This document shows positions 18,621-30,366 of a stretch of DNA of 31,717 bases, piece after piece. This DNA comes from Porogramme epimiltina. Lineage: Eukaryota > Basidiomycota > Agaricomycetes > Polyporales > Polyporaceae. The first letter of the stretch is position 1. Every line of letters starts with the position of its first letter. The notes beneath the pieces were generated by a model. The model did not search any database. It saw only the letters and a program-made list of their open reading frames with translations, and was not told the DNA's origin. Location: positions 1-31,717 of the forward strand of contig FTLJ01000861.1 in NCBI GenBank assembly GCA_900155495.1, written 5' to 3'. The translations under genes and the position numbers were made by a program.

Positions 18621-21600
18621 ATGTCTGATGTGCCGAAGCTGAGCATTACGCTCCTAGGAGCTGGCCAAGAAGTCGGACGGTCTTGTTGTGTGCTTCAATA
18701 TCGAGGGCGGACGATTGTTTGTGACGCTGGTGTCCATCCAGCGTATAGCGGGATTGCATCCCTCCCCTTCGTAGACGATTTGGATTGGAGCACGGTTGAT
18801 GTCCTGCTTGTGACCCAGTGAGCATTCTCTTCAAGCGTAGTGTAACTATTACCAACTACTGTTTAGTTTCCACCTCGACCATGCAGCTGCGCTCACGTAC
18901 ATCATGGAGAAGGTATGAGCTGTGGCTATAAATATCTATGTCGGAGGTCTCACTCACTTTCTAGACGAATTTCCGCGACGGTAAAGGCAAGGTGTATATG
19001 ACCCATCCCACAAAAGCTCTTCACAAGTTTATGATGCAAGACTTTGTTCGCATGAGGTACGTTCGCCTTGACCCTCCCAAACGCGGCTCTGAATGATTAT
19101 ACCACCACTTCCCTCTTAGTGCGTCTTCAGCGGACACTCTATTCACGCCGCTGGAGATGTCCATGTCCCTCGCGTCAATCATCCCCGTCTCTGCACACCA
19201 GGTCATCACTCCGTGTCCAGGTGTGACATTCACACCCTACCACGCTGGCCATGTCCTCGGAGCTTGCATGTTCTTGATTGACATCGCCGGGCTGAAAATT
19301 CTATACACTGGCGACTACTCTCGGGAGGAAGATCGTCACCTCGTGAAAGCTGAAATCCCACCCATCCACCCTGACGTCCTCATTGTAGAAAGCACATATG
19401 GCGTACAGAGCCACGAACCAAGGGACGACAAAGAGGCGCGTTTCACTAATCTTGTTCACTCCATCATTCGACGAGGAGGCCATGTTCTTCTCCCTACTTT
19501 TGCTCTTGGACGAGCGCAAGAGCTTCTACTCATCTTAGACGAGTACTGGTCCAAACATCCTGAGCTTCACAATGTTCCAATATATTACGCGTCAAGTCTC
19601 GCCAGGAAGTGTATGGCTGTGTACCAGACATATATTCACACCATGAACGCCAACGTCCGAACACGCTTTGCTAAGCGCGATAACCCATTTGTATTCAAGT
19701 GAGTGCACTTCCTCATAGAAGATCTGAGCATAACTCAAGTTGTACAGACACATCACCAACGTTCCCGGCACACGCGGATGGGAGCGCAAAATCGCTGAAG
19801 GACCCCCTTGTGTTGTCTTGGCGTCGCCGGGCTTCATGAACAACGGGCCTAGTCGAGAGCTACTAGACCTCTGGGCCCCAGACTCTCGGAATGGTCTAAT
19901 TGTGACGGGTTACTCCGTTGAAGGGACGATGGCGAGGGTGAGTGCCAACATCAGGGCCGGACAGTTTCGGTGTCGATGTCGTCATGTACCTCGCTGTATG
20001 TACAATGAAAAACAATGGACATCGTTTCTTCTAACCCTGTGATATGATCTCTTGTCCGAGTGCGAGTGTGAGTTGATGTTCATTTTCCTCTTGTTACCTT
20101 AGGATATCCTCAATGAACCAGAAGAGATTCAAAGCATGAAGGGCCCCAACATACCGAGAAAGCTCTCGGTCGACTATATCTCGTTCAGTGCACATGTCGA
20201 CTACTCGCAAAATTCCGAATTTATGGAGCTAGTTAAGCCTCAACACATTGTGAGTCCCTCAAATCACGTCGTACGCAACTAGGGGTTGATGTCAATATAG
20301 GTCCTGGTGCACGGTGAAGCAACGGGGATGGGTCGTCTCAAGGCAGCGATGCAAGACCGGTACAAGAGTAGAGACGAGGAGGTCAAGATACACACCCCGC
20401 GAAACCTGGAGACTTTGGAGCTGACTTTCCGCAGCGAGCGCGTGGCGAAAGTGCGTTCTCGAATCCATTTTATCTCCGTATCTGTAGGTCTTATATTGTG
20501 TGCCTTGCAGGCAATCGGCACGCTAGCAGCAAAGCCACCTCAACCAGGCACGGTTCTCTCAGGACTCCTGGTGTCAAAAGATTACTCGTATACTCTTCTT
20601 GATCCTCGGGACCTGCGTGACTTCGCGGGGCTTACTACATGTGTCGTCACGCAGCGGCAGAAAGTCGCCCTTGGTGTCGGCTGGGATCTCGTCCGGTGGC
20701 ACTTGGAGGGCATGTATGGTGCGGTAGAGGAAGGGCTTGACAAGGACGGCATTCAAACTATGCGGGTTCGTGATGTCTCCATTGTGGCTCTCTGGTATGG
20801 TAAAACCTAACATAGACCACAGGTCATGGGCGCAGTCGATGTCAAGCTAACGAAGGAGCAAGAGCTGACCCTCGAGTGGGACTCGAGCGCGAGCAATGAC
20901 ATGATCGCAGATTCTACACTCGCACTCATCAACGGCATCGACAAGAGCCCTGCATCCGTGAAGCGTGCGTCACCTGCTTCCCTGTGAACTTACCGCTCAA
21001 CAAACTGACGATGTATCACAGTGACCACTAACGCGCACAAGCATACACACGCGCCGGAACACGCTCATCCTCATGCAGACGCGGAGCCCGAAGACGCAGA
21101 ACGGTTACGCATTCAACGCCTCGCGTGGTTCCTGGAAGCTCACTTCGGTGAGGTCGAGTTTCACATGCCCGACGCGGACGACGCAAACGAGGTGGAGCAA
21201 GGCGAAGATGCGCATGAACCCGCGTTGCTCGTCACGCTCGACGAGGCGGACGCGATGATCAACTTGCTCTCCATGGTATGTACCAGGGCATCATTTCTGC
21301 AGTCAGATGTTAACACCGACTGGGGGATATCACAGACGGTGACTAGCTCGAGTGAAACCCTCAGGCGGCGTGTCGAGGCCGTCCTCGACATGGCTGTGTC
21401 TACAATCGGATCGCTTGGGGAGATCTTCACGGCGGGCGTGCCGCTTCAGATGGAGGAGCCACAGGCCGCAGATGGACTCAAGGCCAAGTCGGGCTCGCCC
21501 AGTAACCTGGAGCCGATATCTGAGGATGTAGAAGAGACCGCCGAGAAGGATATCAGCATGGAGGAAGCCCCGAAGGATAGCAAGGAGGTCCCCTCAACAA

Positions 21601-21689
21601 ATGGTGATGATGGAGGGAAGACTGGCGCGGACGGTGAAGAAGAGGGAGATGATGAAGACGATGATGCTGATCTCCAAGTACATGGATAG
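18621..21689 (+). CDS. YSH1: YSH1/CPSF73, endonuclease of the cleavage and polyadenylation factor
   Basis: Ysh1 is the zinc-dependent nuclease that cuts pre-mRNA before polyadenylation. Eleven exons give about 804 aa: 18621-18817, 18867-18912, 18965-19056, 19120-19698, 19748-19937, 20103-20249, 20301-20450, 20511-20774, 20823-20964, 21022-21275 and 21336-21689. The metallo-beta-lactamase core starts with [16 protein letters not shown] and [11 protein letters not shown]. The metal motif HFHLDH (residues 66-71) is restored across the first intron. [25 protein letters not shown] and ESTYG follow, then the beta-CASP part ([54 protein letters not shown]). The C-terminal domain holds a His-rich insert and a very acidic tail. 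The exon ending at 20774 is uncertain: its donor is weak (GTCTCC), and a donor at 20784 would add three residues but leave a 39-nt intron. All metal ligands seen are intact. Confidence 0.95.
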
Positions 21690-21888
21690 TGCGAGTCTGT
21701 CAGCCCATACATCTTGTTACCTTAGGCTTTGTATTGCTATCCGATTGTCTTGCATGTTGCACCGTGTTTTTCTCGTCACTCATCGAATACGTGCTCGCGT
21801 TATGTATTAAACCCCATACCTAAGTCGTTGAAAAGGACATACAGACAGTATACATGATCACGTATATTCATAGGGTGCCACGAAATGC
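21690..21888. terminator. Convergent 3' region YSH1 / DUF2264 gene
   Basis: A 199-bp convergent gap carries TGTATTAAACCCCATACC and ATACATGATCACGTATATTC, which are plausible poly(A) and efficiency elements for the two strands. The role is inferred from position and composition. Confidence 0.4.
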
Positions 21889-23929
21889 CTATCCCATGAG
21901 AGAAGCGATAGTCTCAGGAATAACAGGACGCTTTTTCCACTCAGCCTCCCACCCAGGGGTTGCACCATCCTGCCCTGCTGGGCTAGGTAGCCCAAAGACA
22001 CCCGTCACCAGCCAAATGTCACCGTCCTGGGCCTCGTGCGTGTCCATGAGCGTTGGCATAACTGCCCGCGGGACCATCAGGTTCGTGTTCGCGTCCGTGC
22101 GCATCGCGCGACCCGTTCGTGACGGCCGATCCCGCAGCTCCGCAATGCCGACCGCACCCGCCTTGCTCGCCGCTCGGGCCTCGCTACCCAGCTCGAGCGT
22201 CCCGAACGCCTCGCTGCCAGCGGGTACGGGCTCGAGCGCGCGGTCGTTGCGGTCCTGGCCGTAGACCGCCCAGCCGCCCTCCGCGGACTGGAGCGCGCGG
22301 CCGGTGCGGACGCGGTGCACGCGGAGGTGCCAGAGCGGCGTCGCGGGCGCGGGCGGGACCAGCCACGTCTCGACGGCGACGTCGTGCCAGGGGCGCCAGA
22401 GCGAGCGGAGCCAGGTCGTCGTGCCGTCGGTCTCGAAGCGCGCCTCCTCGGTGACGCGCCGAACCTTCCACACCTCGCCGGCATCGTCGGAGAGCGCGAG
22501 GGCGTTGTCCGCGCCGTACTCTTCAAGCGTGAGGGAGCCAACGGGGACGGAGTAGCCGAAGGCGGAGGAGTAGGCGAATTTGCCGTACTTGGCGGCACTC
22601 TGTTTGACGGGGTACGAGCACATCTGACCCGACGAGAGGATGTAGGTGTGCCCGCCGAGGTTCGTCGCGATATGCAGCGGCTTGTAGAGAGGTGCGACGG
22701 CGTTCCGGAGCGCCGCAGGATACGGCTCTTCTGCTGATGCCCAGAAGGGATGGGTCTCGGGGAGTGAAAGTGTGACGAATGATTTACAGAACCAGTACGG
22801 ACTTCCGGGGGAGTTGTAGTTCTCGGTCATATTATGGTTCGGGTAGCAATAGCCGATCGTGAACGTCCCATCGTTGTAGTATGCTCCAGGCTGGCGGGAC
22901 CAAAACCGGAGGTTGCGTAGCTGAATGCCCTTGATGGCGCCCCATGTGAGAGGTGCAGGCGGTTCGACATCAGCGAACGCGAGTGCGCCCCAGAATGATG
23001 ACATAGCCGCCCGATAGGTGAGACTCCTGCCGAATGGAATGGCACGTCCTACACAGAACCAAAAGTTCAGCGGAATATGCCAATCCGGTCGTCACTACCC
23101 GCACCTTCTTCATCAAAGTAATGTACGAAATCCAACGCAAACTTGCGGGCGCGGTTCCGGAATTCCTCGCAACGGATGGGATCATGTTCTTGAGCGAGCT
23201 TGGAGTAGACCAGTTGTGCGAACTGGATGGCAAAGGAAGAGGAGTAATAATCCAGCTGCACCACTCCCTCAGGTCCATCACGGGACCAGCCCTCCCCGAT
23301 ATAAAACGTGTCCAGGTGGTCGATGTCGGCTTTCATGCGGTCCGCGTCGTATCTCGGCGAGCCGACTTTAGAGAGGCCGAGGTTCGAGAAGATCTGAGGT
23401 GACGTGAGCGGCGGAAGCATTAACCAGGACTGAGTCAGCTACGCACTCGGAACCACAGCCAGTTGGTGTTTGGCATCTCCTTGTCGTTCATGCCTCCAAG
23501 CCACTCTTCGAGGTGGTGCTTGCCTTCATCAGGGAGGGGGTCCCAGATTTGTTCTCTGGCCACGGCGAGAGCGAACCCGATCGCGGAGCATTCCACCATA
23601 CGCTGGTCCTTGTTCCGCATATTTCCCCAGAACTCTTCGTGGTCGGGGTTGGTTCCGTTCGCAAAGCCCCGTACCCATCGTTCCACTCCGGGATAGGGAG
23701 TACCGCCCGCGAGCAAGGATGCGAGACCCCAGATGGGGCGGGAGAAACCCTCTAGCTGGGCGGCTGCTTCGTCATAATGGGTCCCTGTGAATCCGAGGTG
23801 GATGCGAGCACCTCCGGGGGAGGTGTGGGGTGCAAGAGGATCGAGGAGGCCGATGAGATATTGGGCGAGCTGAGCTTTGGTCTCGATGGGATTTGAGGCG
23901 AAAGGCGTGGTGTCTGCAAAGTTAGACAT
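21889..23929 (-). CDS. DUF2264 domain protein
   Basis: Three exons (23929-23447, 23393-23105 and 23048-21889) join in phase to 643 aa. Typical family blocks are [97 protein letters not shown] and [20 protein letters not shown]. The family is found in bacteria and fungi, and the helical first half looks like the alpha/alpha barrels of carbohydrate-active enzymes. Conserved Asp, Glu, Trp and Tyr residues in the blocks would fit a sugar-acting enzyme, but I know of no firm function for fungal members. No signal peptide is visible at [14 protein letters not shown], so an intracellular place is likely. It is convergent with YSH1 and divergent from the RING gene. Confidence 0.9.
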
Positions 23930-24735
23930 GGTGGTGAAGGAGAGAGCAGGCAGCGGAATGTGTCCGACATTGGGCCGCCGGTATAAATGAGCATCGGCAG
24001 AGGGAGAACCCGATGGTAGTCCTGGTCAGGAGAACGGCGGTCCGCTTGTGGCTCTTCTGAGTCCGGCCCGACGCGCCGCCTCGGTCTATCGATCCGGCGT
24101 GGCCCAGTCAAGTCCGGAAAGTTGAACGGTACGGTATAAACCATAGAGCTGCACCAGCAAGACAGTAAGAAATCGGGACTAGCGGGAACGCCAGACTCCA
24201 TATAAATGTCCCTCGTCGTCTACATAGACGCACCGTACGCGAGGGAGACCTTGAAGAACCACATACATCTCCGATAGTGGGCATTCCGGAAAGCCCCCTC
24301 TCTCCTATCCTTTGACCGGGTTGCGCAACTGTGAGAGCCTTCACCTCCATGCTGGCTGCCCCTCCCTCCTTCTAGGCAAACTTCGCAGTCAACGTTTAGC
24401 GTTAAAGTTGCCAAGGCGTCTTGGAGGGAAGGTAGTAGCAAGGATGAATGCCACGCAGAGGCTTCGTGACGAGCATTGGGGAGGCGAGGCATCGAGCTGA
24501 AAGACTCTATTGAGTCCGTAGAGTGTCGTGTGTCATGGTCGGGTCAGGCTGCAAGGACAGAGAGGCAAGGACGTAGGGAGCAAGAGAGCATGCAGCTGAG
24601 CGTCAGACCATTGTTGACCTCGTCGTGTCGGGGACACGGTATGGAGCGGGCCGATGCGCATGGGCGCTAGGACCCCAACCCTGGACAGTGGGCTCGAATC
24701 CGACGTGACTGAGTTGCCTTTGAATATTGCCCACC
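23930..24735. promoter_or_regulatory. Divergent gap DUF2264 gene / RING-TRAF gene
   Basis: About 0.8 kb holds both promoters. Plus-strand TATAAA-like words occur at about 23983 and 24137, but neither is at a usual distance from a start codon in the right orientation. Open frames here are short and lack signatures. A GGCTCGAATCC word near 24690 resembles a tRNA B box, but no cloverleaf can be folded around it. Confidence 0.45.
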
Positions 24736-26481
24736 ATGTCCTCTTTCACGTACGTTGAAACACCCAATCCAAACCTCGTAAGTACCTTCTTCGATGCCTA
24801 CATACCGCACGCTCACCTAGCGCACGCCTGAACTAGTGCTGTTGCATTTGCAGGTAAGTGGTCCGAGGCATGTGAAATCATTCCGTTCCCCAGCTTCAGC
24901 TTCTACCCACAGGTCACCGTTTGTCGACCCTTGCACGACTCGCACATGCTACCACACGTTCTGCTACGAATGCATTGCGCAGGCAATCGACATTTGTCAC
25001 CAATGCCCCATCGACCGAACCCCTCTCACCGCCCATGACCTCATCCCGGCCGACCCGGTAATCCGTAACGTACGCTCTCTTCATATTACGCCCTCCGGTC
25101 CCAGTAAAAGATGAATGCCCGCTTGTTTCGCAGCTCGTTGATGAATTGGCAGTCCACTGCACGCAAGAAGCTTCGGGTTGTCCATATACTTGCCAACGCC
25201 TTCTTCTCCCCATGCATTTGAACGGTACTTGTCAATACGTCAAGATCACTTGCCCCGAATCCGGATGTGAGCAGCGTTTGATGAAGAAGGATTCCGCTAG
25301 CCACAAGTGCTCCGGGAAAGACGGTCGGTCCGAGGGAGCAAAGGGAGAGACAGAGGCTGAAAACCCCGGTTGTGCTCTGAAAGAGGTGAGGATAGTCACT
25401 GGTCTCTGAGTTTGCACGCCCATAAATGACGCGCTCTTAAGGGCACTCGGTCCGCGGACCAAGCACCCTCGGTGGACTTGGCTGCTGAGAATGCTATGCT
25501 GCGCCTCAGACTTTCGGCCCTTGAAAGTGTCGTGCATACCCTCCGGAGCGAGATGTTTGCTGTAAAGCATGCGTTAGGTCCTTGGTACCGACCAGACCTA
25601 CAGGCTCATCCCGCACCAGATGAACCATACGAAGACCTGGAGGCATCTTCACAAGCTTTTGAACGTCAATTAGCCGAAGAGCTCTCCGCTCATCCGTCTA
25701 CCAGAGCGGAGGCTGCAGCCACTGCGTCGACAAATGCCGTCGATATTGCCTCATACTTCCCCCCCGCAGAAGACAATGCAGCTGAGAGACTCACGCATCA
25801 CCGACACCAGCGAGCTACAAGTACCTCGGGACCCTACGGTCAACTGTCCGCGGCGCAGACTTCCGGTCCGGTCTCTCCTCCTGGTTCTTATCCTGCCATG
25901 TTCCCTAGCAATTCTTCGAATGCCGCATACCCTCCCACTACGTTCCCACCTTCAGGCTCGGCTCCCGGTCCTTCTTACCAACAAGGAGCGTCGTACCCAG
26001 GGAGCGCTTTCGCTGTGACTATACCTCCCCTTGACACGACGACTTCTCTTCCGGACACACTAGCCTCCATTCACTCGTCTCTTGGAACCCTCGCAGGAGC
26101 TCTCGGTGCTCTTGCAGCATCAAGAGGTACAGAGTCGTTGAGGACGAATGAGGAGCTGAGGGGAATCCGGGGTGCTATGCATGGCCTACGGTTGCAGGTA
26201 CGGCTTGCCGTGTTATATTTGGGCGCGCGTGGCTCAAGGTTCACGGCACATGTGTGCAGGTACACGACATTCTCACCAATAGAGCCCACATGGACGATCT
26301 CCAGGCTGCTGGCACCACTCCTGGAGCCGTTGCTGGCGAAGGGCGCGAAGCACCGTTTAATTTGGGTGCGCCGTCTTGGCTAACATACGGCTCGCGGATC
26401 CCTCCAATCCACACGCGCCCGCATGGTCCGCCGTTCGGTGTTCCGCCGATACCTCCGCATACGAACATCACCAAACTCTGA
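24736..26481 (+). CDS. RING finger plus TRAF-type zinc finger protein with coiled coil (probable E3 ubiquitin ligase)
   Basis: Six exons join in phase to 481 aa: 24736-24777, 24837-24853, 24913-25069, 25134-25385, 25442-26197 and 26260-26481. A C3HC4 RING lies at residues 16-51: Cys16, Cys19, Cys32, His34, Cys37, Cys40, Cys48 and Cys51. A TRAF-type zinc finger follows (about 73-130), with the pattern CTQEASGCPYTCQ, HLNGTCQYVKITCPESGCEQ and SHKC. Next comes a short coiled coil (ENAMLRLRLSALESVVHTLR). The second half is rich in Pro, Ser, Ala, Thr and Gly, with another helical piece near IHSSLGTLAGALGALAAS, ending PHTNITKL. RING proteins of this build usually pass ubiquitin to substrates; the substrate is unknown. 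The first zinc-ligand pair comes from a 17-nt microexon. I cannot name a characterised orthologue. Confidence 0.88.
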
Positions 26482-28751
26482 GAGTTGTAACTGCCAGGAC
26501 CTTCAGATGGACCGATGGTGCTATCACCGTCAACGGATTCCCCTTACAACCACGTCCAATGTCTATACCGCCCCTATGTTGGCGTCCCTCGATCTGCACA
26601 ACAACTTCTGTATACGTGTACTTCATCCCAGGCCTTCTGTTCACCCGCTCATTTATCACGGATTTGCCCGCTACTCCTCCGCACAAGCTTCTTTCGCCAC
26701 TGATCGCGAGCGGCGATCCTCCCGCACTCCCTCGACAGTAGAAGATGCTAGTCGAACGGTCTGCTGAACTGCACAGAGGAGGGTGAAGCGTTTACCCAAC
26801 CAACCACATACGACACCGGCGTTCAACATCAAGTACCCGCATGCGATCGCGCGCGGCGGCCTGCAAACCTCGCCCATCCCCACCATCAAGTACTAAGTAT
26901 ATGTCATCGCCGCGAAGCGCTATAGCTTAAACCTGGGCCGTTGCACCGCCCTGCCCCTCCCCGACCTTGGCGGGTGCACTCCCACCGCCAGCCCAGGCCA
27001 GGCCGTCGAGACCACGGACGAGACGGACTTTGGGCGCGCGCCCATCTGCGTCCATGATCCCAGCGGGCGGTCGTCGTCACCGTCGCCGTCGCGAAAGGCT
27101 TGACGGTGTGATCCATCAGCATCTCTCCATCCCCGCACCGCGCCCCGCGCATCACCCGCGATCGCATCAGGCACGGCCCCCCCTCCCCTGCAAGTCGGTC
27201 CCAGGCGGACCGCGGGGTCGGTCGTGGGCGAGAGGGCGGCCGGACGGTGCCCGCGCCGTTGCTTTAGACGCAAGCAAGCAAAGACGACGCGACGCAGCGC
27301 AGCGCGCTCCGCCCCACCCGAGCCCCCCCTCCGCGCATCCATGCACCGGTGGCCCGCACACCGCGCAACTAAGCTCTAGCTCGCGCGCTAGCCTCAAGAG
27401 GAGGTCCGAGGACCATGGAGGGGCCCTCGGGTCGCGCCGACCCCGCGCGCCCGAGCCGACAGCGCGCGCGTACTCACGGCACGCGCGCCCGCGCGTTGCC
27501 GCGCGGAGGTGAAGAAAATCGCCTCGGAGGAGCGGCGCGTGGCGGCGACGGGGCTCGGTGCCGCCCGTCCCCGCGCCCGTGCCAGCGGCCAGCGGGGCGG
27601 GAGGCGCCCGCCACGCGCAGCCCATGGGATAGGCCACGGCCGCGGGCGCTTACAACTCTATCAACGCAATACGCCCGGGGAGCCCCCGAGCCGTGCGACC
27701 AGATGCGGGCGAGATGGCGGCCGCGTCCACGGCCCTGGCTCTCCTCTCTGTTTCCTCTCCGCCGCCGCCCACCCACTCCCTAGGGCGCACCCGGCGTCGG
27801 CGATTTGCGAGCGGGCGGAACGTCGACGGACCGCTCGTTTTCGTCCCCCTCGACGGTCGTGACGCGCGCGGAGGATCCTGGGCACGTCATCGGGGGACGG
27901 CGACGGGGCCCATCTCGATCTCCCCCAAGGACCCAGTGCGCACGCTCGGCTGGTTTCACACACATATCGGCCTTCTGCGCGGGCTCGAGCCGGCAGTCGT
28001 CGCTTTCGCCTTCGAGAATCTGCGATCGCCATATGTCCCGCGCGTCAGAAGCCCTTCCCCAGGGCCCTCCCCACCCACCGCACCCCGCCTCGCGTCGACC
28101 ATCGACCATCGACCGTCGTCGTCGTCGCGCGAGTCGAGTCGCCGCCGCAGCGCGGGTACTAGTCCCGCACGGCGCACGCACGCGCGGCGCAGCGTGCCTC
28201 GCACCAAGCCAATCCTCGTCGGCGCCCAACACCAGCTCGCGGGCGTCGATCGGCGCGCCTCATTGATGTGTACGTACGCCGCCCCCGCGCACATTCAGTC
28301 GCGCGCCCCGCGCGTAGTATACGCTCAGGGTGCCACCCCCACCCCCCTCCCCTCGCCCCTTCCCGCATGGCGATCCCCAGCCCCTCCGCCCCGACTAGGG
28401 CGGATCGCGACGGGGCGTGGCGACCTCCCCGGGGTTCTCGTGATTCATACCCGCCTGCGCCGGGTGCGCGGGTCCCCTGCGCTCTTTGCGGGCGGGACGA
28501 GCGCGCGGGCGAGCGTGAACTGGGGCCGTAAGTTCTGTCCGACAGGCCCCCCACCCTTCTTTCTGTGGATCTCCGGTGCTGTGGCTTTTCGTTAGCGGAT
28601 TGGTCATTGGTCATTGGGGCGAAGAGCGCCTCGGATGGGGGTCAGGGCACCTCGGGGGATGTGTCTGGCGGGCGGGCAGGTGGACGAACGGACGCGCGCG
28701 AGGCGGGTGTATGGCACATGCGTTGATTGATAACGTCGAGGTGTACACTAT

Positions 28752-28776
28752 GTACAGCGGCCGTAAAGAACGCTGT
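28752..28776. repeat. Short inverted repeat (7-bp stem)
   Basis: TACAGCG and CGCTGTA flank an 11-nt loop in an AT-richer island of the GC-rich gap. The next bases (TGTACA) are themselves palindromic. It may be part of a 3'-end signal; the evidence is only the pairing. Confidence 0.45.
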
Positions 28777-28832
28777 ATGTACAAGAAGCGAGTATTACAG
28801 TATTAACTACACGACGCCGGGGGCGATAAAGG

Positions 28833-28849
28833 GCGCGCGCGCGCGCGCA
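28833..28849. repeat. (GC)8 dinucleotide run
   Basis: An uninterrupted alternating GC run lies in the GC-rich gap. Such alternating purine-pyrimidine runs can form Z-DNA and often vary in length. Confidence 0.8.
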
Positions 28850-30366
28850 CGCAAGGGGCGCCACCCGGGGCCGGCGCGGGGGTGGTGAGTACAGTATTTA
28901 GTATGCGGCGAAGCGAAGCGAAGCAAGGAAAGGTGAAGCGGGCTGAGCACGGACAGAGGAAAGGACAGAGAAGTTCTGGTGAGAGACCGGGGCCGTGAGA
29001 GAGACGGGAGAGAGACGGAAAAGTGAGAGTTAGACATAAACACTGCGAGGCGCGAACCGGAGGGAGAGGAAGACGGCAACGGGAGACCAGCCAACGGATT
29101 ACGAAGAGCGCGGACGAGCGGGCGGAAAGGAGCGTAGTAGACGTGAGCGAGCAAAGGGTGTGCGTGTGTTGGGTGTGTGGAGAGAAGGAGGTTCTGATGA
29201 TGAAGGCGAAGACGAAGACGATGCGCGACGACGACCGCGACGGTGACGACGGCAGGGCGACGGCGACGGCACTAGCCAGCAGCGGCGCGGGGGCGGGTCG
29301 GTGGTGTGGATGCGGAAGGAGCGAACGGGCGAATGGGCGCGGCCGCGGAAGCTGGGCGCGGGGGCACTATACGGGTTCTACAGTATGAAAGGACGACGAC
29401 GCCCCCGGCGGCGCGGGGTCATCTGACGCGCGCGCGCGAAAATGGCGAGAGCAGGAGGGAATGGGCCAGGACCATGCGGACGGACGAATGAACGAGTGGG
29501 CGAGCGAATTCGAAGGGGAGGGGGGGGCAGGTGGTGGCGAGCGTGTGCGAACGGCGCGGTGCCGGATTCGGCGGATCGGGGGCCCATTCCATGGAGGGAG
29601 CTGCGGGGCTGCGATAGGCTAGTGACCGCGCGGGAACGGGGACGGGAAGGAAGGGAGCGTGGGCGCGGTGGGGTAGGTGTTACACGATGTGGCGGGCGAC
29701 TGTATTGTAAGGATGTATATCTTATGGATGTAAATAGCAGGAGAAGGGGAGCGAAAGAGCGAGCGTGGGGAAGGGCCGCGACCAACGCCGCGGAAGTCCG
29801 TCCGTCGTCGAGAGAGAGGTGGCAGGGGCTGCCAAAGCCAAACCGAAACCGAAACGGCACCGAAGCAGGGGGTGGGGACGGCGGTTGGCCAGAGCGGCGC
29901 GCGCGGGCGAAAGGGGGCGCGAAGAGGGGGGAGCGACCCGCCTTGGCGTGCGAGGGCGACCGGTGCGGACGCGGGGTGGGGTTGAAGGGCGCAAGGGGAA
30001 GGCGGGGAGCATTAGACGCAAACACGTGCGAGCAGCGGGTGCAGAAGAGCGAGCGAGGGCGGGAAATGCAAGCGAACACGAGGATTGGGCGGCGACGACG
30101 ACGACGTACACACAGAGGGAGAGAGCACCGGTCGAAAACAACAGCGACGCGCGCGCGCACGCAGCGAGAGAGTAGTACACCATTAAGCTGGAGGGGCCGG
30201 CGACGGACGGGGCGCGCGACACGCAGCGCAAAACACGCTTTTGAGGCGGGCGGCGGCGAGCCCTTGCGTGGCGGGCTCGCGCCTTAAGCGGGCGGGCAGG
30301 GCGAGTAGCGCGCCGCCCCCAGCCCGCGCGGGGCGAGAGGGCGGCGCGGAGGCGTGCAGGGTCGTA

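Larger units (their letters stand above)
26482..30366. other. Long GC-rich convergent gap without a supportable gene
   Basis: About 3.9 kb separate the RING gene stop from the stop of the right-edge gene. From about 26930 the sequence is extremely GC-rich. Open frames of up to 300 codons occur on both strands, but they are Arg/Ala/Pro/Gly-rich, overlap each other in all frames and show no family motif, so I read them as products of rare stop codons. From about 28900 to 30200 the plus strand is strongly purine-rich. AT-richer islands at about 28720-28810 and 29695-29740 could hold poly(A) sites for the minus-strand gene on the right. A coding-like tail at about 26770-26897 is noted in the findings. 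Confidence 0.55.

Noticed and set aside
24670..24712. tRNA-like B box (GGCTCGAATCC)
   Set aside because: No matching T stem, anticodon arm or acceptor stem can be paired around it.
27693..28595. Open frame of 300 codons on the plus strand
   Set aside because: Overlapping long frames exist on both strands in this very GC-rich DNA. The product is Arg/Pro/Ala-rich with no motif, and stop codons are simply rare here.
29378..30287. Open frames of 260-281 codons on opposite strands
   Set aside because: They overlap almost fully, reflect the purine/pyrimidine skew (Arg/Gly on one strand, Pro/Ser/Arg on the other) and show no conserved sequence.
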